A DNA stretch of 64,000 nt from Gambelia wislizenii (GCA_030847615.1 JAUMIR010000003.1:281598265-281662264); one strand, 5' to 3'; numbered from the stretch's first letter, positions 10,015-21,957 are shown. Numbers and translations are program-made. The notes: generated by a model not told the origin, from the letters alone.

Positions 10015-11780
10015 TAATTACAAGTCGCTCATTTTTACCTTCCAAGCTCTGATAATTCCCACAAAAATTTCTTAACTGGTGTTCATTTGTTTGAACATGC
10101 TTAGGCTAATGCTAGCAGTGGCACACCAAGAGGATCTGATTCCTGTGAACAAAGAACATTCACACTATTAATTTTAAAAGCTTATGAGGATGAAATTACA
10201 ATGTAATTATTTTCACATGTACACTGAAGAAATGTTTAGATATGGTGTTCCTGTCAAACATGGTTGTATTATTTACTATTTGTATGCTATTTGTATGCTA
10301 TGTGTATACTATTTGGATTCAGATAGTTTGTGGACTTTTCAGGTCATTGTGGTATTATTATTCCTGGATGATGATTATTCTTTTAATGATTAAAAAACAG
10401 CTCCATTAGAATCCTGCAAATAATTACTATGTTAGGCTTTTTCTGCCCCCCGCCCCCGAAAAATACTTTTAAGAACGTTTGAATGAAAAGAATGGCTCTC
10501 AGGTGAAGGATTAATCTGCTAGTTATTTAGTGACTCACCATGATTCAGCATTCTTATGCTTGGTTATGTAATGATTAACATATAGCACTATCTTTATGAT
10601 CAAGTTCTCCCAAGTTTTCTCAGTTCTTTGGGAGCTGCAGTACTGTATTTGCCTTTTATATGAGCAGGAAATAAGTTCTAGGTTGTTCTTTAGAAATAAA
10701 ATAATATACTATTAAATGGCTAATGTTCTCAAATTTTACTCCTCATGTGTAAAAAACAGCAATTAATTATTATTATTATTATTACTATTAGTTGGATTTA
10801 TCTTCCTCCCAAGATGGGATTTAAGGTGGCAATAGTGTTGTCAAAGGACCCCAAGCCATAAAGTTACAGAAGAGATACCGTACAATAAAGCACTCTGGAT
10901 AGCTTTTGTTGTAGAAACTGTAAGGGAAACACGATGACTGTACTACTCTATACACTACACTCTGCTATTTTACAACTTATAATTTTCAAAAAATGTCTTT
11001 TATTACCATACATAGAAGAATAATCACATGCACACACAGTTTTTGGTGGAAGTTTTTACTACTAATCAAAAAGACATGCATTCACAAATATTTGTTTGAA
11101 TTTCATGTACAGTATACATATTTTGGGAGACTCTTCTATCAAGGATGTATTTCTCTTTTGTCTTTTTTAAAAATGCAATTTACTATAATGCACAATTCTA
11201 TTTTCCTGCCATTGAAGGAGAAGCAATCCACCATGCCGGCACTGGAGTGTACATTGAGGTACTATATGCATTTAAAAGGGTGAATAGTCTTTTTTTCCCC
11301 TTCAAAATACAGACTGCACACAAACCCTTGCCCAACAGCACCTCTAATTCTATTGGATATTTAGTGTTCTAAAGGGTTCAAATTTGCTGTAAAATGGCAA
11401 TAGCTTAAATGCTTGCATTCCAGAAAACAGCCATGACCAAAAATGAGAAAGGCATGCATGCACATTTTGTAAGTTTCCCAAGAGTGAGTGATTTTACAAA
11501 TTCATAGTAATAATAAAGAACTAAGTTAGATGTCCAAACTTAAGGAGGAGAAAGCATCCTATGGGCCTGCATTTCTAGCTAAGCAGAACAGGTCATGACA
11601 GACCAGACAGGCAGTTCTGTTATCATATCATCCCATTGTTAGATTCTCTTTTCCCTACACAAGAGCCCAGTGTGACTGTTAGAGCAGATACCATCCAGAA
11701 TTTTGTCTGGATTGTTATAGTTAGATCAGGCCAAATGTCTCAGATCTCCACTGTGTACCTCCAGAAGTATGAGGGGAGAG
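10015..11780. other. Intergenic region and 3' UTR of CBR copy B
   Basis: Minus-strand sequence below 11781 is the 3' UTR of copy B, probably reaching the AATAAA candidate at 11004-10999. An (ATT)n simple repeat with a LINE-like tail lies at about 10765-10850. Nothing else is recognised. Confidence 0.5.
10999..11004 (-). terminator. Candidate polyadenylation signal of CBR copy B
   Basis: AATAAA on the minus strand about 780 bp after the copy B stop codon. It is the nearest canonical hexamer I found downstream. Use in vivo is not shown. Confidence 0.35.
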
Positions 11781-12217
11781 TCACCATTTCTGTACTTTCT
11801 TTTCACTGACATACTGGCCATGAGGCCCAGAAGCACCAGGAGGTAAAAGGGCCAAATAAACAGGAGTCTCAGCTCCCTCATCAGGTGATTTGGTGGCTCT
11901 GGGACCAGCCATGTCGGTCCTGACCCAACCAGGGCAACAGGCATTCAGGAGGATACCGTCTGCTTTCCTTGTCTCATTCAGCATCCTTGCGTGAATTCTG
12001 GACAAAACCGTCACTCCAATTTTGGACACACCATAAGCATGATTTGGCCAGCCTTCCTTCTGATGCACATTCTTCTTGGTGTCTTCTACAAATTTTTCCA
12101 TAAGTTTCACTAGCTCCTCTTCAGTGATTGTGTCACTCCGAAATTTCTGCTGCAGATCTTGGCTGCAGTTGGACAATGCTGACGCACCACACATGCTAGA
12201 CACATTCACCACTCTGG
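11781..12217 (-). CDS. CBR1: Carbonyl reductase copy B (CBR1-like), terminal exon 3
   Basis: This last coding exon (437 bp with TGA) completes a 276-residue carbonyl reductase with exons at 21672-21957 and 18297-18404; human CBR1 has 277 residues. The acceptor is ttcttcag|CCAGAG and the phase (1) matches exon 2, giving Ala132 at the junction where CBR1 usually has Gly. Catalytic residues are present: Ser in RVVNVSS (residues 133-139) and the YxxxK motif YGVSK (Tyr193, Lys197). The NACCPGWVRTDMAG loop and the C-terminal YVSEKKVQKW are also in place. Family knowledge: a cytosolic NADPH-dependent reductase of quinones, prostaglandins and xenobiotic carbonyls. No damage is seen, so I call it an intact gene; it lies next to SETD4 in the CBR1 position. 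Confidence 0.95.
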
Positions 12218-12933
12218 CTGAAGAAAACAGAAAAATCATTTTGGGGTAGAAACTATGTTATTATGGTCTGTGTTAAATTTGCTTAATTACTTAATTCCAA
12301 GAAAATATACCTGTATTAAAATAAGAGTTAAAAAATTCTCAAAACCCTGTCACACTTATATAAAATTAATCTAAATAGCTAAAAGAATCAATTTAAAAAC
12401 AATTTTAAAGCACCAGCATTACCAACCATTCAAAAAATTTGTACATTATGTTATGTGAAGGCACTCTAGAACAAATTGGTTAAAACCAATAACATCACTA
12501 CTCAGTTTCAAGTTCTACACATCATGTTATGTACAGGCTGGAATAAATTGGTTTTCAAAGCTCACTTCAAAGCTAATATGGATAGAGCTAAGGGTATGCT
12601 CCTTACGTGGGTTGAAGGACCTACAGATTTCACCACTGAAAAGGTTCCTTCTATATTCTACCAGTTATACCCCACCTTACTTCCTGCTGAACTAAAGCTG
12701 AAAATAAATAATTCCTCAGGGACTGCAGGACTCCCTAATATCTTTGAATGGTTTTTGCTTCCTTGAGAAGCATGATTTGAAGTTCACCTGCTCAGAATTT
12801 CACAAGTTCCCTTACTTAATTTGTATTTGAACTGTTATACTATAATCTGTATTACAATAAGAAGATACAGTATTTTACTTTGTAATGTTGTGACTATGGG
12901 GGGAATGGTTGAAATTGGTGCTGTCCATTACAG

Positions 12934-13310
12934 CAGTGGCTCTTAACCTTTTCTTTACCAGGGACCCCCTTTAAATATCTTTTGTTGCCATGGCCCCCAA
13001 TACTTAACTCAACAACAACTGATAATCATAATAATACCATTACACCATCCATTAAACCTTCCCTCAGAGGCACTGGAGGGGGAGGGAAGACTTTTCTTCT
13101 GCTTCTTCCTGCAAGTCTGTGGCTGGAGCAGATTGAATGGCGATGTGCAGACCAAGCCAGACAACCAGACTTTGCCTTGGCTCCTGTCAAGTGACCACTA
13201 CACTGCAGGGAGGAGGTGGGCTAAACAGTATTTAAGCTTTCACGGACTCCCTGTGAGGACATCGTGGACCCTGGGGGTCCCCTGCACTCCAGGACAGGAG
13301 TCTGGTCTAG
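12934..13310. mobile_element. hAT-like non-autonomous element (copy 1)
   Basis: Begins with CAGTGGCTCTTAACCTTTTC, a Charlie-type hAT terminus. It aligns along its length with the two halves of the element at 55262-59150 ('tggctggagcagattgaatggc' at 13119 versus 'tggctggaatagattgaatggc' there). The right terminus is lost or diverged after about 13290. No transposase is present. Confidence 0.65.
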
Positions 13311-13559
13311 ATAACCAAGCCAGATGCTTATGATAATTCTGATATAATAAACTGATCTCTTGCATCTTAAATGCAAAATAAATGTATCAGATTACATCTT
13401 TACACTACTCCTTCAGGCAGAAATCACCACTACCACCACCACCACCCGTTTTCCTCCAGTTCGGGACTTAAGATGGCTTTAGAGAGCTAAAGTAAACATA
13501 ACTAAAAATTCCCAACATACAAAATGTAAAAAGGTAATTAAACTATCAGTAAAATTAAA

Positions 13560-14330
13560 ACCTGTTTAAAACACAAACCTCTAAAAAGGAAACAGAAAAA
13601 AAGAAAAAAGAAAATCCAGCACATTACGCAAGACCTGCTCCCTTTGAGCAATCAGTCTTCCAAGGCCTACTGAAACAGAAAAAGTCTTTACCTGTCTGCA
13701 GAAAGGCAGCAAGGAAAGTGCTGGTCTAACCTCTGTGGAGTCTGAGAACCTGGAAGCAGCCACTGAGAAGGCCCTTTCCTGCATTACTACCAGATATACC
13801 TGGGAGAGTGGTGGGACAGAGGGAAGGGATTTCCCAGAAGATCTCAAAACGTGCAGATTTACATGGTAGAATATGGTCCTTCAGATAATCTGGACCTGAG
13901 CTGTATAGGGCTTTATAGGTCATAATCAGCATTTTGAATTGTGCCCAGAAACAAACCAACAGCCAATGGAGATGTTGTAACAGGGGAGCTGTGTGCCCTG
14001 TTGCCAGACTCAGTTAACAATCTGTCTGCAGCAATTTGGACCAGCTGATGTTGCAGAACACTTTTCAAAGCCTGCCCCACATAGACCATGTCAAAGAATG
14101 TAACTAAGGCGTGCATCACCATGGCCAGGTCTGATATCTCAAGGAAGAAACACAGTTGGTGCACAAGCCTTAACTGTGCAAATGTACTTCTGGCCACAGC
14201 CAAAAGCTTGAGCTTCCAGGCTCAGGGTTGAATCCAGGTGTACACCAAAGCTATGGACCTGTGTCTTCAGGGGAAGTGTAACCCCACCCAGCACAGGGTG
14301 AATCCCTATTTCCTGATCTACCTTTGGACT
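13560..14330 (-). pseudogene. L2-like LINE remnant, RT C-terminus and 3' UTR
   Basis: On the minus strand the phrases AQFKMLIMTYKALYSSGPDYL (interrupted later) and ERAFSVAASRF are hallmarks of the C-terminal end of L2-clade LINE proteins. The reading frame is broken between them (pieces in two frames at 13581-13847 and 13726-13959). Sequence at 13380-13560 may be its 3' tail. It is an old inactive insertion in a CBR intron. Confidence 0.65.
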
Positions 14331-15479
14331 GAATTCATATATCTATGAATTACATGTTAACTGGTGAAACCAAAGCCCTCTAAATGCAATTCAGAATTAA
14401 AAGAATAGTGATGAAATACTTTTTGTTTTACAGAGCCATCCTTATTTTAAAAGTATTTATTGAAATTATTTCTCTAGGCTATAATCACTATCATGCAAGT
14501 GGACTTCTGTTCATGCAACAGCCCCTCTCCTTGCCCCCCAATGAGTATGTTCCTTAAGTAATTAAGTTTGGGTCTCCAAAAGATAGTTCTGAGGGTTCTC
14601 AAGCAGAAGGACCCCAAGGGCCCCATGACATAGATAGCAGCAGTTTCTGAACCAACAATGGCAGGAAAAAGTGGGTAAAGCAGATTTCTCTGATACTTTA
14701 GGTGTTGGAAGGTCTGTGGCTTTCCATTGTTCAAGCAGGCATTATTGGGGATTCACATGCTGTTTTCCTCGCTCTAGGGGGGAGGAGTGGGTGTGTGAGT
14801 GTCTCTGAAGGTGTGTGTGGGGGAACATGAATCCTTCTCCCTGAAACTTGGTCTGAGAAAGCAAAGTGGCTTTTCAGCTCATCTGCCTTCCTTTGTGTCT
14901 TTTCTGTGACAGAATATTCTTTGGGAGAGAAGCTCTGGATTCTTTCTAGCTAGACAACTGTTGGGAATAGCTGAGTCTGTCTGTGTGGGACATACCTACT
15001 TTTTGCTTCTGTGCTGCTGGCTCCTAAATTTTGCCTCTGCTGCTCTCCTTCATGGTCAGCTACATTGCTAAGAATGTGCTCTGCTAGCGTAATACTCACC
15101 ATTTTAAAAATATGTCCCCACAATGGAAATGAAATTTGCCAAAATGTTGTAAATCAGTGTTCATAAGTTAATTATCCAGCTGGTGCTAGTAGTGGGCAAA
15201 GCTATATTATCAGAATTCTTCACTGTGGCCTGCCCCCTCCCCCCCCCCCGACAGAAGGGATGGGCCAACTCATGCCTGCGCATCCATATATGTGATGGAC
15301 TGCAAAATAATGCTGTGTGAAGAAGGAGCTTTAATATGGTATCAGACAATGAACAATATACAACAGAAAACACATAATTACTCCAGTATTTACATAGTCT
15401 TCCCTCCTGTGGGTAACAATATTGCCCAACCCTGGAGTCTTATTCTAGGGTCAGTTCCCCTTTAAGTCTGAGAACCTGC

Positions 15480-16085
15480 CTTGCTAGTTTTCTCTTTTTC
15501 CATATGTTCCCACTCTCCTTTCTCCCACTGTGTGGTGCCCCTCCCCAGTATCCATTGGCACTGGTCTCTGCTGCCTTCTATGGCGCCCCATACCCCTCCA
15601 GGTGCCCCATAATCACATTCATGGCATTGGAGACCTCTCCCACCTGGTTTCCTTCACAGCTGCCCAAACTGACTGGGGTAACGGGTTCTTCCATGCTGCC
15701 TGCCTTTCCCTTCCTCCAGACGTTTGTCCTTGCTAATATCCCCTGGGGCATTTCTGTCCCTCTCCCAACAGTCAGTCCCTGCCAAGAGCTTCTTCCACCC
15801 CTCCTTATTCCACCCATCCCCTTTCCCTGATATATCCCTTGCCTTCTTTTCCCAGAGCAGTCTTGTTCACTCCTTCCTCTCTTGCTGCATCCTCGTCCTC
15901 TTGCTCTTGTCCTCCCAACCTCTCCTTCTCTCTCTCTCTCGTGTCTCCTCCCCTCTCGCGCTCAATCCTTTCCTTAAATTCCCTGCTTTTTCTCAACACC
16001 ACACCTCCTTCATCCTCCCCTGCCCCTGCCCTGCTGACTTTCTTCCTCCTTTTGCCGTCCCAGCCTGCCAGCTCCGTCAGTGTCA
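15480..16085. repeat. Long polypyrimidine-rich island
   Basis: About 600 bp with a strong strand bias to C and T on the plus strand, including (CT)n runs near 15930. Long open frames here on both strands come from the skewed composition and are not credible genes. It could be the 5' UTR of a retroelement or simple-sequence expansion. Confidence 0.55.
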
Positions 16086-16169
16086 AGCAATGTGTCCCTC
16101 TCCAGGCTGGGGTGAATTAGGGCGCCAGGTGGCACGCACCCTGACCAGCTCCCGCAAGGCTCACACACT

Positions 16170-16798
16170 TACCGTATATTCCTGCATATAAGACTGCTTT
16201 TTAACACTTGAAAATCTCCTCAAAAGTGGGGTGATGGTCTTATACCCCAGTAGATCTTTTCCCCTGCTGTGAGAATGATTGAAGTGTTAAATGGCCTGGG
16301 CAGTTTTCCCAGCAGATCCATCCATTTAGCTCAGGAGAGTCAAAATGATGTTTCTTTTCAGGACAAGTTAGCCTAAAATTAGAATTTCTGAATTCAAGCT
16401 TAATCATTTTGCATCAAGTTTTGTCTATGGTGAAATTCACTTGTCTGCCAATGTGGCTCTAAAATCATTAATGTGCTCATTCATTAATGTGCTCATTCAA
16501 AAATTTGGGATTTTATAGCTTCATATTAACCAACTTATTAATGCAACCTTACTTTCCAAAGATTGAACACCACAGAGATTTTTCAAAGTATCCCATACTT
16601 TTTTAGCTGTTCTCAGTCCTTTAATTTCACAGACTATTCCATCATCTACAGCCACTGAGCTGGCTGGCTGGTGGGGGACAGGCTTTCCAGCCAGGTGGCT
16701 GGCTAGCTGGCGGGGGGGGGGCAAACTCTATATTTTAACTTAAAAATTGGGGGGTCGTCTTATGCGCCCAGTCGTCTTAGACGCCAGAATATACGGTA
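16170..16798. mobile_element. Mariner-like MITE with TACCGTATATTC termini
   Basis: Left end TACCGTATATTCCTGCATAT and right end, inverted, TACCGTATATTCTGGCGTCT, both leading into 'ATAAGAC/CTAAGAC'. This termini family is abundant in squamates. The interior carries a Gag-like fragment (16440-16690, listed separately) and G-rich and (CTGG)n-like sequence. No transposase is visible. Confidence 0.6.
16440..16660 (-). pseudogene. Retrotransposon Gag-like (UBN2/Copia-type) fragment
   Basis: The minus strand reads DDGIVCEIKGLRTAKKVWDT, then LKNLCG, SKVALISWLI, a frame with stops, and NPKFLNEHIN. The TAKKVWDTL phrase and the later EHI phrase are the pattern of Copia-type Gag (UBN2) proteins. There are stops after residue 67 and beyond, so it is dead. 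Assignment rests on pattern memory only; an LTR retrotransposon relic or a captured host-domesticated Gag are both possible. Confidence 0.4.
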
Positions 16799-17529
16799 CA
16801 TGGCTTTTGCTCCATATTGATTCTAGAAGTCCTAAATCCACTCCCCCAGAACTCTGCATGTTTAACTCTTTGCGTGCCTGTGATATTGTAGTTCAAATCT
16901 GGAGATTTTGGTTACACTCGGAAAGCACAAAGTATCTGGCTTTAATGAGCTCAGGTTCCTAGATCTGAAGGGAGGAACCTTCCCTGGAGCATGTAAGATG
17001 GGCAATCATGACAACAATTGCTGGTGGTGCTCTCTGCACAGCTCCACCAGGGCCACCGTTTACAAGAGTAAGAACTTCTACAGCAGATCACTGAAGTGGC
17101 TCTGAGAGGGAGTTCCATCAAAAGCAGAAGCCTAAAAAGGTATACCTGAGTTTAATTCCCAATCATTTAAACACTATTTCCTCAAAACAAGGCTGCATCC
17201 TATGCAGGCTTATTTGAAAAGTCACTGAAACCAGTGGGACGTATGCCTGAAGAAACATGGTTAAGATTGGAGCTGCAAATGTGCTTAGGATTGCTGTCAG
17301 AGACGCATAAATCACAGCCTGCTTTTTAAAAAAATGTGCTATGTTTTGTCTCTGAGAAAACACCCTCCCCAGCCCTCTTCTTGCTTTTCAGTTAAAAGAA
17401 CTCTTGGAGCTTGTCTTCACTTCCATCTCAGCAGTAGCAAGTGAAAAGCTCCACAATCTTGTCAGGTCCTTGGGGGCTCTGTGGTCATTGAACACAGAGC
17501 TTTGGACACTTGGCAAGATTACCTCCTGT

Positions 17530-17815
17530 TCTAGGAAATGAGGAGATTTTTTTTTTTAAAAAAACCATTCTCTGTTCCTACTCCCATTTTTTGTCAGCCT
17601 GTATTTGTCTGGTTTTTCTTTTCTTTTTTTAAAGTAAAGAGGTTTTGGGGGAACAAGCTATTCCAAGGGATAATGCTGCTCCAGGCAGCAGTTTGGGGAT
17701 TTTTTTTCAGTGAAGTTCTTTTTGAATGGGAAAAAAGTAAAACAATTTGGGGTGGGGTCTGAGATCTTCAGAGAGCAGCAAAAAGGGGGCTTGAGGGTAC
17801 ACTTTGCCCACCTCC
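17530..17815. repeat. Fragment of a hAT-like repeat
   Basis: The closing phrase 'ggtacactttgcccacct' recurs as 'cacactttacccacccc' at about 19620-19637 and 'ctgcactttgtccaccc' at about 40055-40071. This looks like an inverted CAGGGGTGGGCAAAGT-type hAT end. The T-rich left part is unclassified. From 17820 to 18296 nothing is recognised. Confidence 0.4.
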
Positions 17816-18296
17816 TAATCCACTCTACATTAGAAGGTGTTTCTATTTTTATGATTTTACTTATTAGATATTCAAAACACATGGGATTCAATAAGCATAT
17901 TTCTATGCCTGTAGAAGCTTCCTGCTCTATCTTTGCTGTCCTGCTGTGTGTGTCATTGTGTTTTAACTAACTAGTTAGAATCTATGCTTGGAAATCATTC
18001 TCTTTCATTCATTCCCAAAGAAATATGGCTAGGATCAAAGGAGCAAGTATATTTGAGACTACAGCATAAGACAGTGAAAAAGTATCATTTTTGAATGTAA
18101 AACAATAGGTTTAACAAATTACTCAGATTTCTAAGCCCCTGGTTTGGGAGAAAGGTAGGATATGAGTCAAATAAAAAAAGAAAAAATATTATCATTTCTC
18201 CTATTAGCTATTTGAAATCACTTAATTTTTTACAAAGAGCATGGCAACTTTCCAACCGCACAATTTTTCAAGGTCATCTCACTATGGTGCACTTAC

Positions 18297-18404
18297 CATT
18301 AGGTTTCAGCAGAGGTAACAACTCTGTGCAAACATCCCTGGTTGCGAAAAAATTTGTCCTCAGAGTGACTTCTGCTTGTATAGCAAATGGAGTTGTGTCT
18401 GCAA
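18297..18404 (-). CDS. CBR1: Carbonyl reductase copy B, exon 2
   Basis: A 108-bp exon: AG acceptor at 18406-18405, donor ATG|GTAAGT at 18296-18295. With the split codon it reads VADTTPFAIQAEVTLRTNFF, then ATRDVCTELLPLLKPN. Phase 1 at both ends joins exactly to exons 1 and 3. The residues belong to the helix that packs on the NADPH fold and lead to the catalytic Ser strand. Wording is CBR1-like (ATRDVCTELLP). Confidence 0.94.
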
Positions 18405-18483
18405 CTTTTTTCCCCAGATGGGAGGGAGAAAGTAAGCAACAGTTAGAAATGATAATGCACAAGTTTGTTGAAATGCACAAGTA

Positions 18484-18713
18484 CAGTCAGCCTTCCTTAG
18501 CCACAGATTCTGTATCCATGGATTCCACCATCCACAGCTTGAAAATATTCCCAAAAACATATATTCCAAAAAGCAAACCATGATTTTGCCATTTTATATA
18601 AAGGGCATCATTTTACTATGCCACTATATATAATGGGACTTGAGCATCCATAGATTTTGGTATCCATGGGGGGTTGGTAGAACCAAACCCCAGTGGATAC
18701 CAAGGGCCCACTG
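18484..18713. mobile_element. Tigger-like MITE
   Basis: A 230-bp element with ends CAGTCAGCCTTCCTTAGCC and, inverted, CAGTGGGCCCTTGGTATCC, flanked on both sides by TA (18482-18483 and 18714-18715), the pogo/mariner target duplication. The interior ('atgggacttgagcatcc') matches the copies at 48173 and 54120. Non-autonomous, no coding capacity. Confidence 0.8.
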
Positions 18714-19908
18714 TACAACACTGAAAAAAAAACTGTCATTGTTTCTTCAATACCTTTGAATTATTTTCAACAGAAGGTAGGGTGTATTTAAAAGAAAAGG
18801 TGGTACATGAGGATGATACAATTGTAAAAATTAAAACATTAGAAAGATAGAAAGGTTATCTCATAAACAATGAACTGGAAAGGTGATCCCAGAAAAGGTC
18901 TAACCAGAATGTGTCAGAGCTAACAACAGAAATTATGTCAAAACATGGCACCCACTGAGTACTGTTGGGAAATTGCTGTCAGACTTAATAAGAAGTCTGC
19001 AATCCTAGACTACATTTTCTGGGAGTAAGTCCCTGATTGACCCAATGGGAATTATTTTTCAGTAGATCTGTATAAGGCTATACCGTAAACAAATATAAAA
19101 AATATAATGAAAAACAAACATCCACATTAATTAATTAAATCAGAAAAACATTGATTTCAAGAAAGATGAAGCACAGAAACTCCCCCCATTGTCTATTTCT
19201 GCCTAGTCACAATTTTTGTCTATTATTCATCTGATGAGAGAATAATTAAAATGAGACACGTGACAATAAATATTGAAAGACATAGGTAAACAAAAGTAAA
19301 AAATAGTTATCTTTTACAGGTGAGGCTAAAAAGTACACAATTAGCAGCACAAGCAATGACAGGAATTAAAAAAATTGCTGATATTTATTTTTACTTATTA
19401 TTGTCCAAAACAAGGCTGAAAAATAGCTGAAATTGAAACAGGAAATGAGCAACATCATTTCCATCTTCAGCTCTGGCCAGTTTTTAACCAAATCTGTTGG
19501 GGTTCTGGCAGGCTTTGCAGCGGGTTTGGGCTATCTGTGGATATTTTTGAATAACAACAACAAAAATCACCCAGAAAAATATTTTCAATTTGTAGGGGTT
19601 GGGGGGGGGGTTTCAGGAGCCACACTTTACCCACCCCTTTGTGTGTGCCATATTTGCATACAAAGCCACCACTCCTGGAGGTGTGAACACCTTGGATCAC
19701 TTCCCTCAGCAATGGGTAGGGGAGAGGCTTTGGCTGGAAGATGGCCTTGGAGGGGTTGGATACACTTTGTCCACATCTGATTTAAAATAACAGGAGTTTG
19801 AAACTTTCATTGACTGAACTACGGGATGGAAACTGCATTGTCCATGGGCTGCATGTGGACATAAAATCTCTCATTTGTACCCCATCTTCATATCAATTGT
19901 CTGTTGTA

Positions 19909-20307
19909 TTTTTTTCTTTTTTAATTTAAAAATAACTTTATTGTCATATCAAAATTGCAGAAAAAATATAAACACAGAAAAAAAACCCATATAAAAATAT
20001 CAACAAACAATATCAAATATTCCCCTCCCCGCCTTCCCCCCCCCCAGCACCCCTGGTTGACTTCCCACACATCTCTGTTTGGCATCTAATTAATCCTCTA
20101 TAACTAAACCATCTTAAGGTAAACTAACTTTTCTACATTTTACTATAATTTAAACAAGAAAAGGAAAGAAAAATATTCCTATCTATATTTTTCAATATTT
20201 CTACATCTTAGAAAAGTATTCCTACCTAAACATCAAAGCCTATAATCACATTATCACAAAGACTTTTAAAAACATATTTTATAAAGGGCTGCCAGGTTCA
20301 CAGGTAA
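19909..20307 (-). mobile_element. 5'-truncated L1-like LINE, 3' end
   Basis: On the minus strand it ends with AATAAAG, then an A-rich tail (plus-strand T run from 19909). It is flanked by a 10-bp direct repeat GTCTGTTGTA at 19899-19908 and 20308-20317, which supports target-primed insertion. Only 3' UTR-like sequence is present. Confidence 0.72.
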
Positions 20308-20411
20308 GTCTGTTGTAATTTTTTAAAGCCACAATTTGCTACCATGATTTGGCAGCAAACTGCTTCTTTTTCTTGCTGCTACTTCCCCTCCTTTTTAAAA
20401 AGATTCAGCAG

Positions 20412-20955
20412 TTTTACTAATAGCAAAAAACTGGAAGTCAAATAACATACCATCTATTAAAAATTATAGAAATGAAAGAGAGGGACAAATTAACTGCTTG
20501 GATAAACCACAAAACAACAGGACAAGTAGAGGAAGAGTGGAAACCAATCACAATGTACTGGGAAAAAGAAAAATAGATGATGAAAAAGTAGAAGTATTGG
20601 AGTATAAGGATGAAATAGCAAAGACATTTACAAATTAATTGAAGATCTACCACAGTCAGAGAATTATTTAGGAAGTGCAAAGGAGACTGAAAGAGTAAGA
20701 AAAAAGCATGTAAGGCTGAAAAGAGGTAAAATAGATTTGAAGGTGAGTATATGAACTATATGAACTATGCAATACAACTTACATATTCTAACTATACAGA
20801 CTATGCTATGTTAGATTTATATTTAAAAATAAGGAAAATTTACATGTGAAGGAAATCAGAGTACTGTATTATGTTCTTATTATATATGTGCATTTTTGTG
20901 TGCTTTTATTGTGTTTATTTGTTTAAATAAAATATAATTGTAAAAAAAGAAAAAG
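20412..20955 (+). mobile_element. 5'-truncated L1-like LINE with perfect 14-bp target duplication
   Basis: The plus strand contains decayed ORF2 C-terminal sequence, then an untranslated end with AATAAA (about 20926-20931) and an A-rich tail. The direct repeat AAAAGATTCAGCAG lies at 20398-20411 and 20956-20969. This is a clean L1 retrotransposition mark. Confidence 0.8.
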
Positions 20956-21671
20956 AAAAGATTCAGCAGCCCTGCATCATCTCCTCTTGAAATACTGCAA
21001 GAGTGGTGGCTGGCTCTGTCTAAAACACCTTTCTTGCTTCCAGGGGTACTAAAGCAAAGGAATTTGGGAGGGGCAACTTTGCTCTCTGGACCCCTGGAAA
21101 CAAGCCAAGAATTCTAGAAAGAGCTGGAAGCTGCATGCTCTCCTTTGACAGTGAGAAGGGACATGAGGGCCACTGCTGCTGCTACCTCAGTTTTCTTATT
21201 CTCTTTCCTTTCTACGACTGCTACCAGAAGGAGAATGATGACCTCCTATTTCTGCCATTTTTCTGTTGTTTTTTGATGGGGGGGCTGGCTCACCAAGAGG
21301 GCAGTGAAATTGGCTCTGATCCTCCAAGCATGTTCACTCTTGATCTACTGCAAACACCTTACAGATTTACCAGTAGATCATGAGGTACCTTTTATCAGCC
21401 CCTTCCCTAAGGAATAGTTTAGTGTTAGATGCGAACCAATAGGAAGTGACATGCCCACTTTAGCAAGGAAGAAAATGACAAAGCCTGCCATCTGCAACAG
21501 AGCCAATTGCTCAAAATCTGCACTCTAACTTTGTGCTGGAGTGAACTTAATGTCTTTGAATCTGTCATATGACCAATGTATATGGCCATCATGTAAACTA
21601 ACAATTCACATACACCTCTCAATACATAACACTAAAATAGCCAAAGAAAGCTTCTTTGGCCAGCACTTTAC

Positions 21672-21957
21672 CTTTGAATGCAATCCCTGCGTTGTTGACT
21701 AGCACATTCAGTCCCCCGTACTTCTCCCTCAGGAAGTCACGGAGCGTTTGGATACTCTGAAGATCAGTGATGTCCAGTTGGTGGAAGAGTGGCTTCAGTC
21801 CCTCCCCTTGCAGCTTTGCCACTGCTGCCTTGCCTCGTTCGATGTCCCGAGATGTCAGGTACACATCCCCAGAGAACTGCTTGCACAGAGCCCGCACAAT
21901 GGCCAGCCCAATGCCTTTATTGGACCCAGTCACCACGGCAACTGGTGTGTTAGACAT
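21672..21957 (-). CDS. CBR1: Carbonyl reductase copy B, first coding exon
   Basis: Residues 1-95 plus one base of the 276-residue enzyme: MSNTPVAVVTGSNKGIG with the TGxxxGxG NADPH motif at residues 10-17, LDIT at about 61-64, and NNAG at 88-91. The start at 21957 matches copy A in position and is preceded by an AG acceptor five bases upstream. Donor AAAG|GTAAAG, phase 1. It lies 4.7 kb from the SETD4 start codon, transcribed away from it, as human CBR1 is. A 107-bp block (21821-21927) is nearly identical to copy A. Confidence 0.95.

Larger units (their letters stand above)
12218..18296 (-). other. Intron 2 of CBR copy B
   Basis: About 6.1 kb between the exon 2 donor and exon 3 acceptor. It holds the hAT copy at 12934, the L2-like remnant at 13560, the polypyrimidine island at 15480 and the mariner-like MITE at 16170. 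Segments 12240-12930, 14340-15480 and 16800-17530 show nothing I can name. Confidence 0.85.
18405..21671 (-). other. Intron 1 of CBR copy B
   Basis: About 3.3 kb, holding one Tigger-like MITE and two 5'-truncated L1 insertions in opposite orientations, each with its own target-site duplication. The hAT-end-like phrase near 19620 is noted under 17530-17815. Segment 18720-19430 and 20970-21670 hold nothing recognised. Confidence 0.88.

Noticed and set aside
12476..12766. 96-codon frame in CBR intron 2
   Set aside because: No recognisable domain, no splice context, and it lies inside the intron.
15504..16191. Several 80-155 codon frames on both strands
   Set aside because: Produced by the polypyrimidine bias (Ser/Pro/Leu-rich one way, Arg/Glu/Gly-rich the other); no family features.
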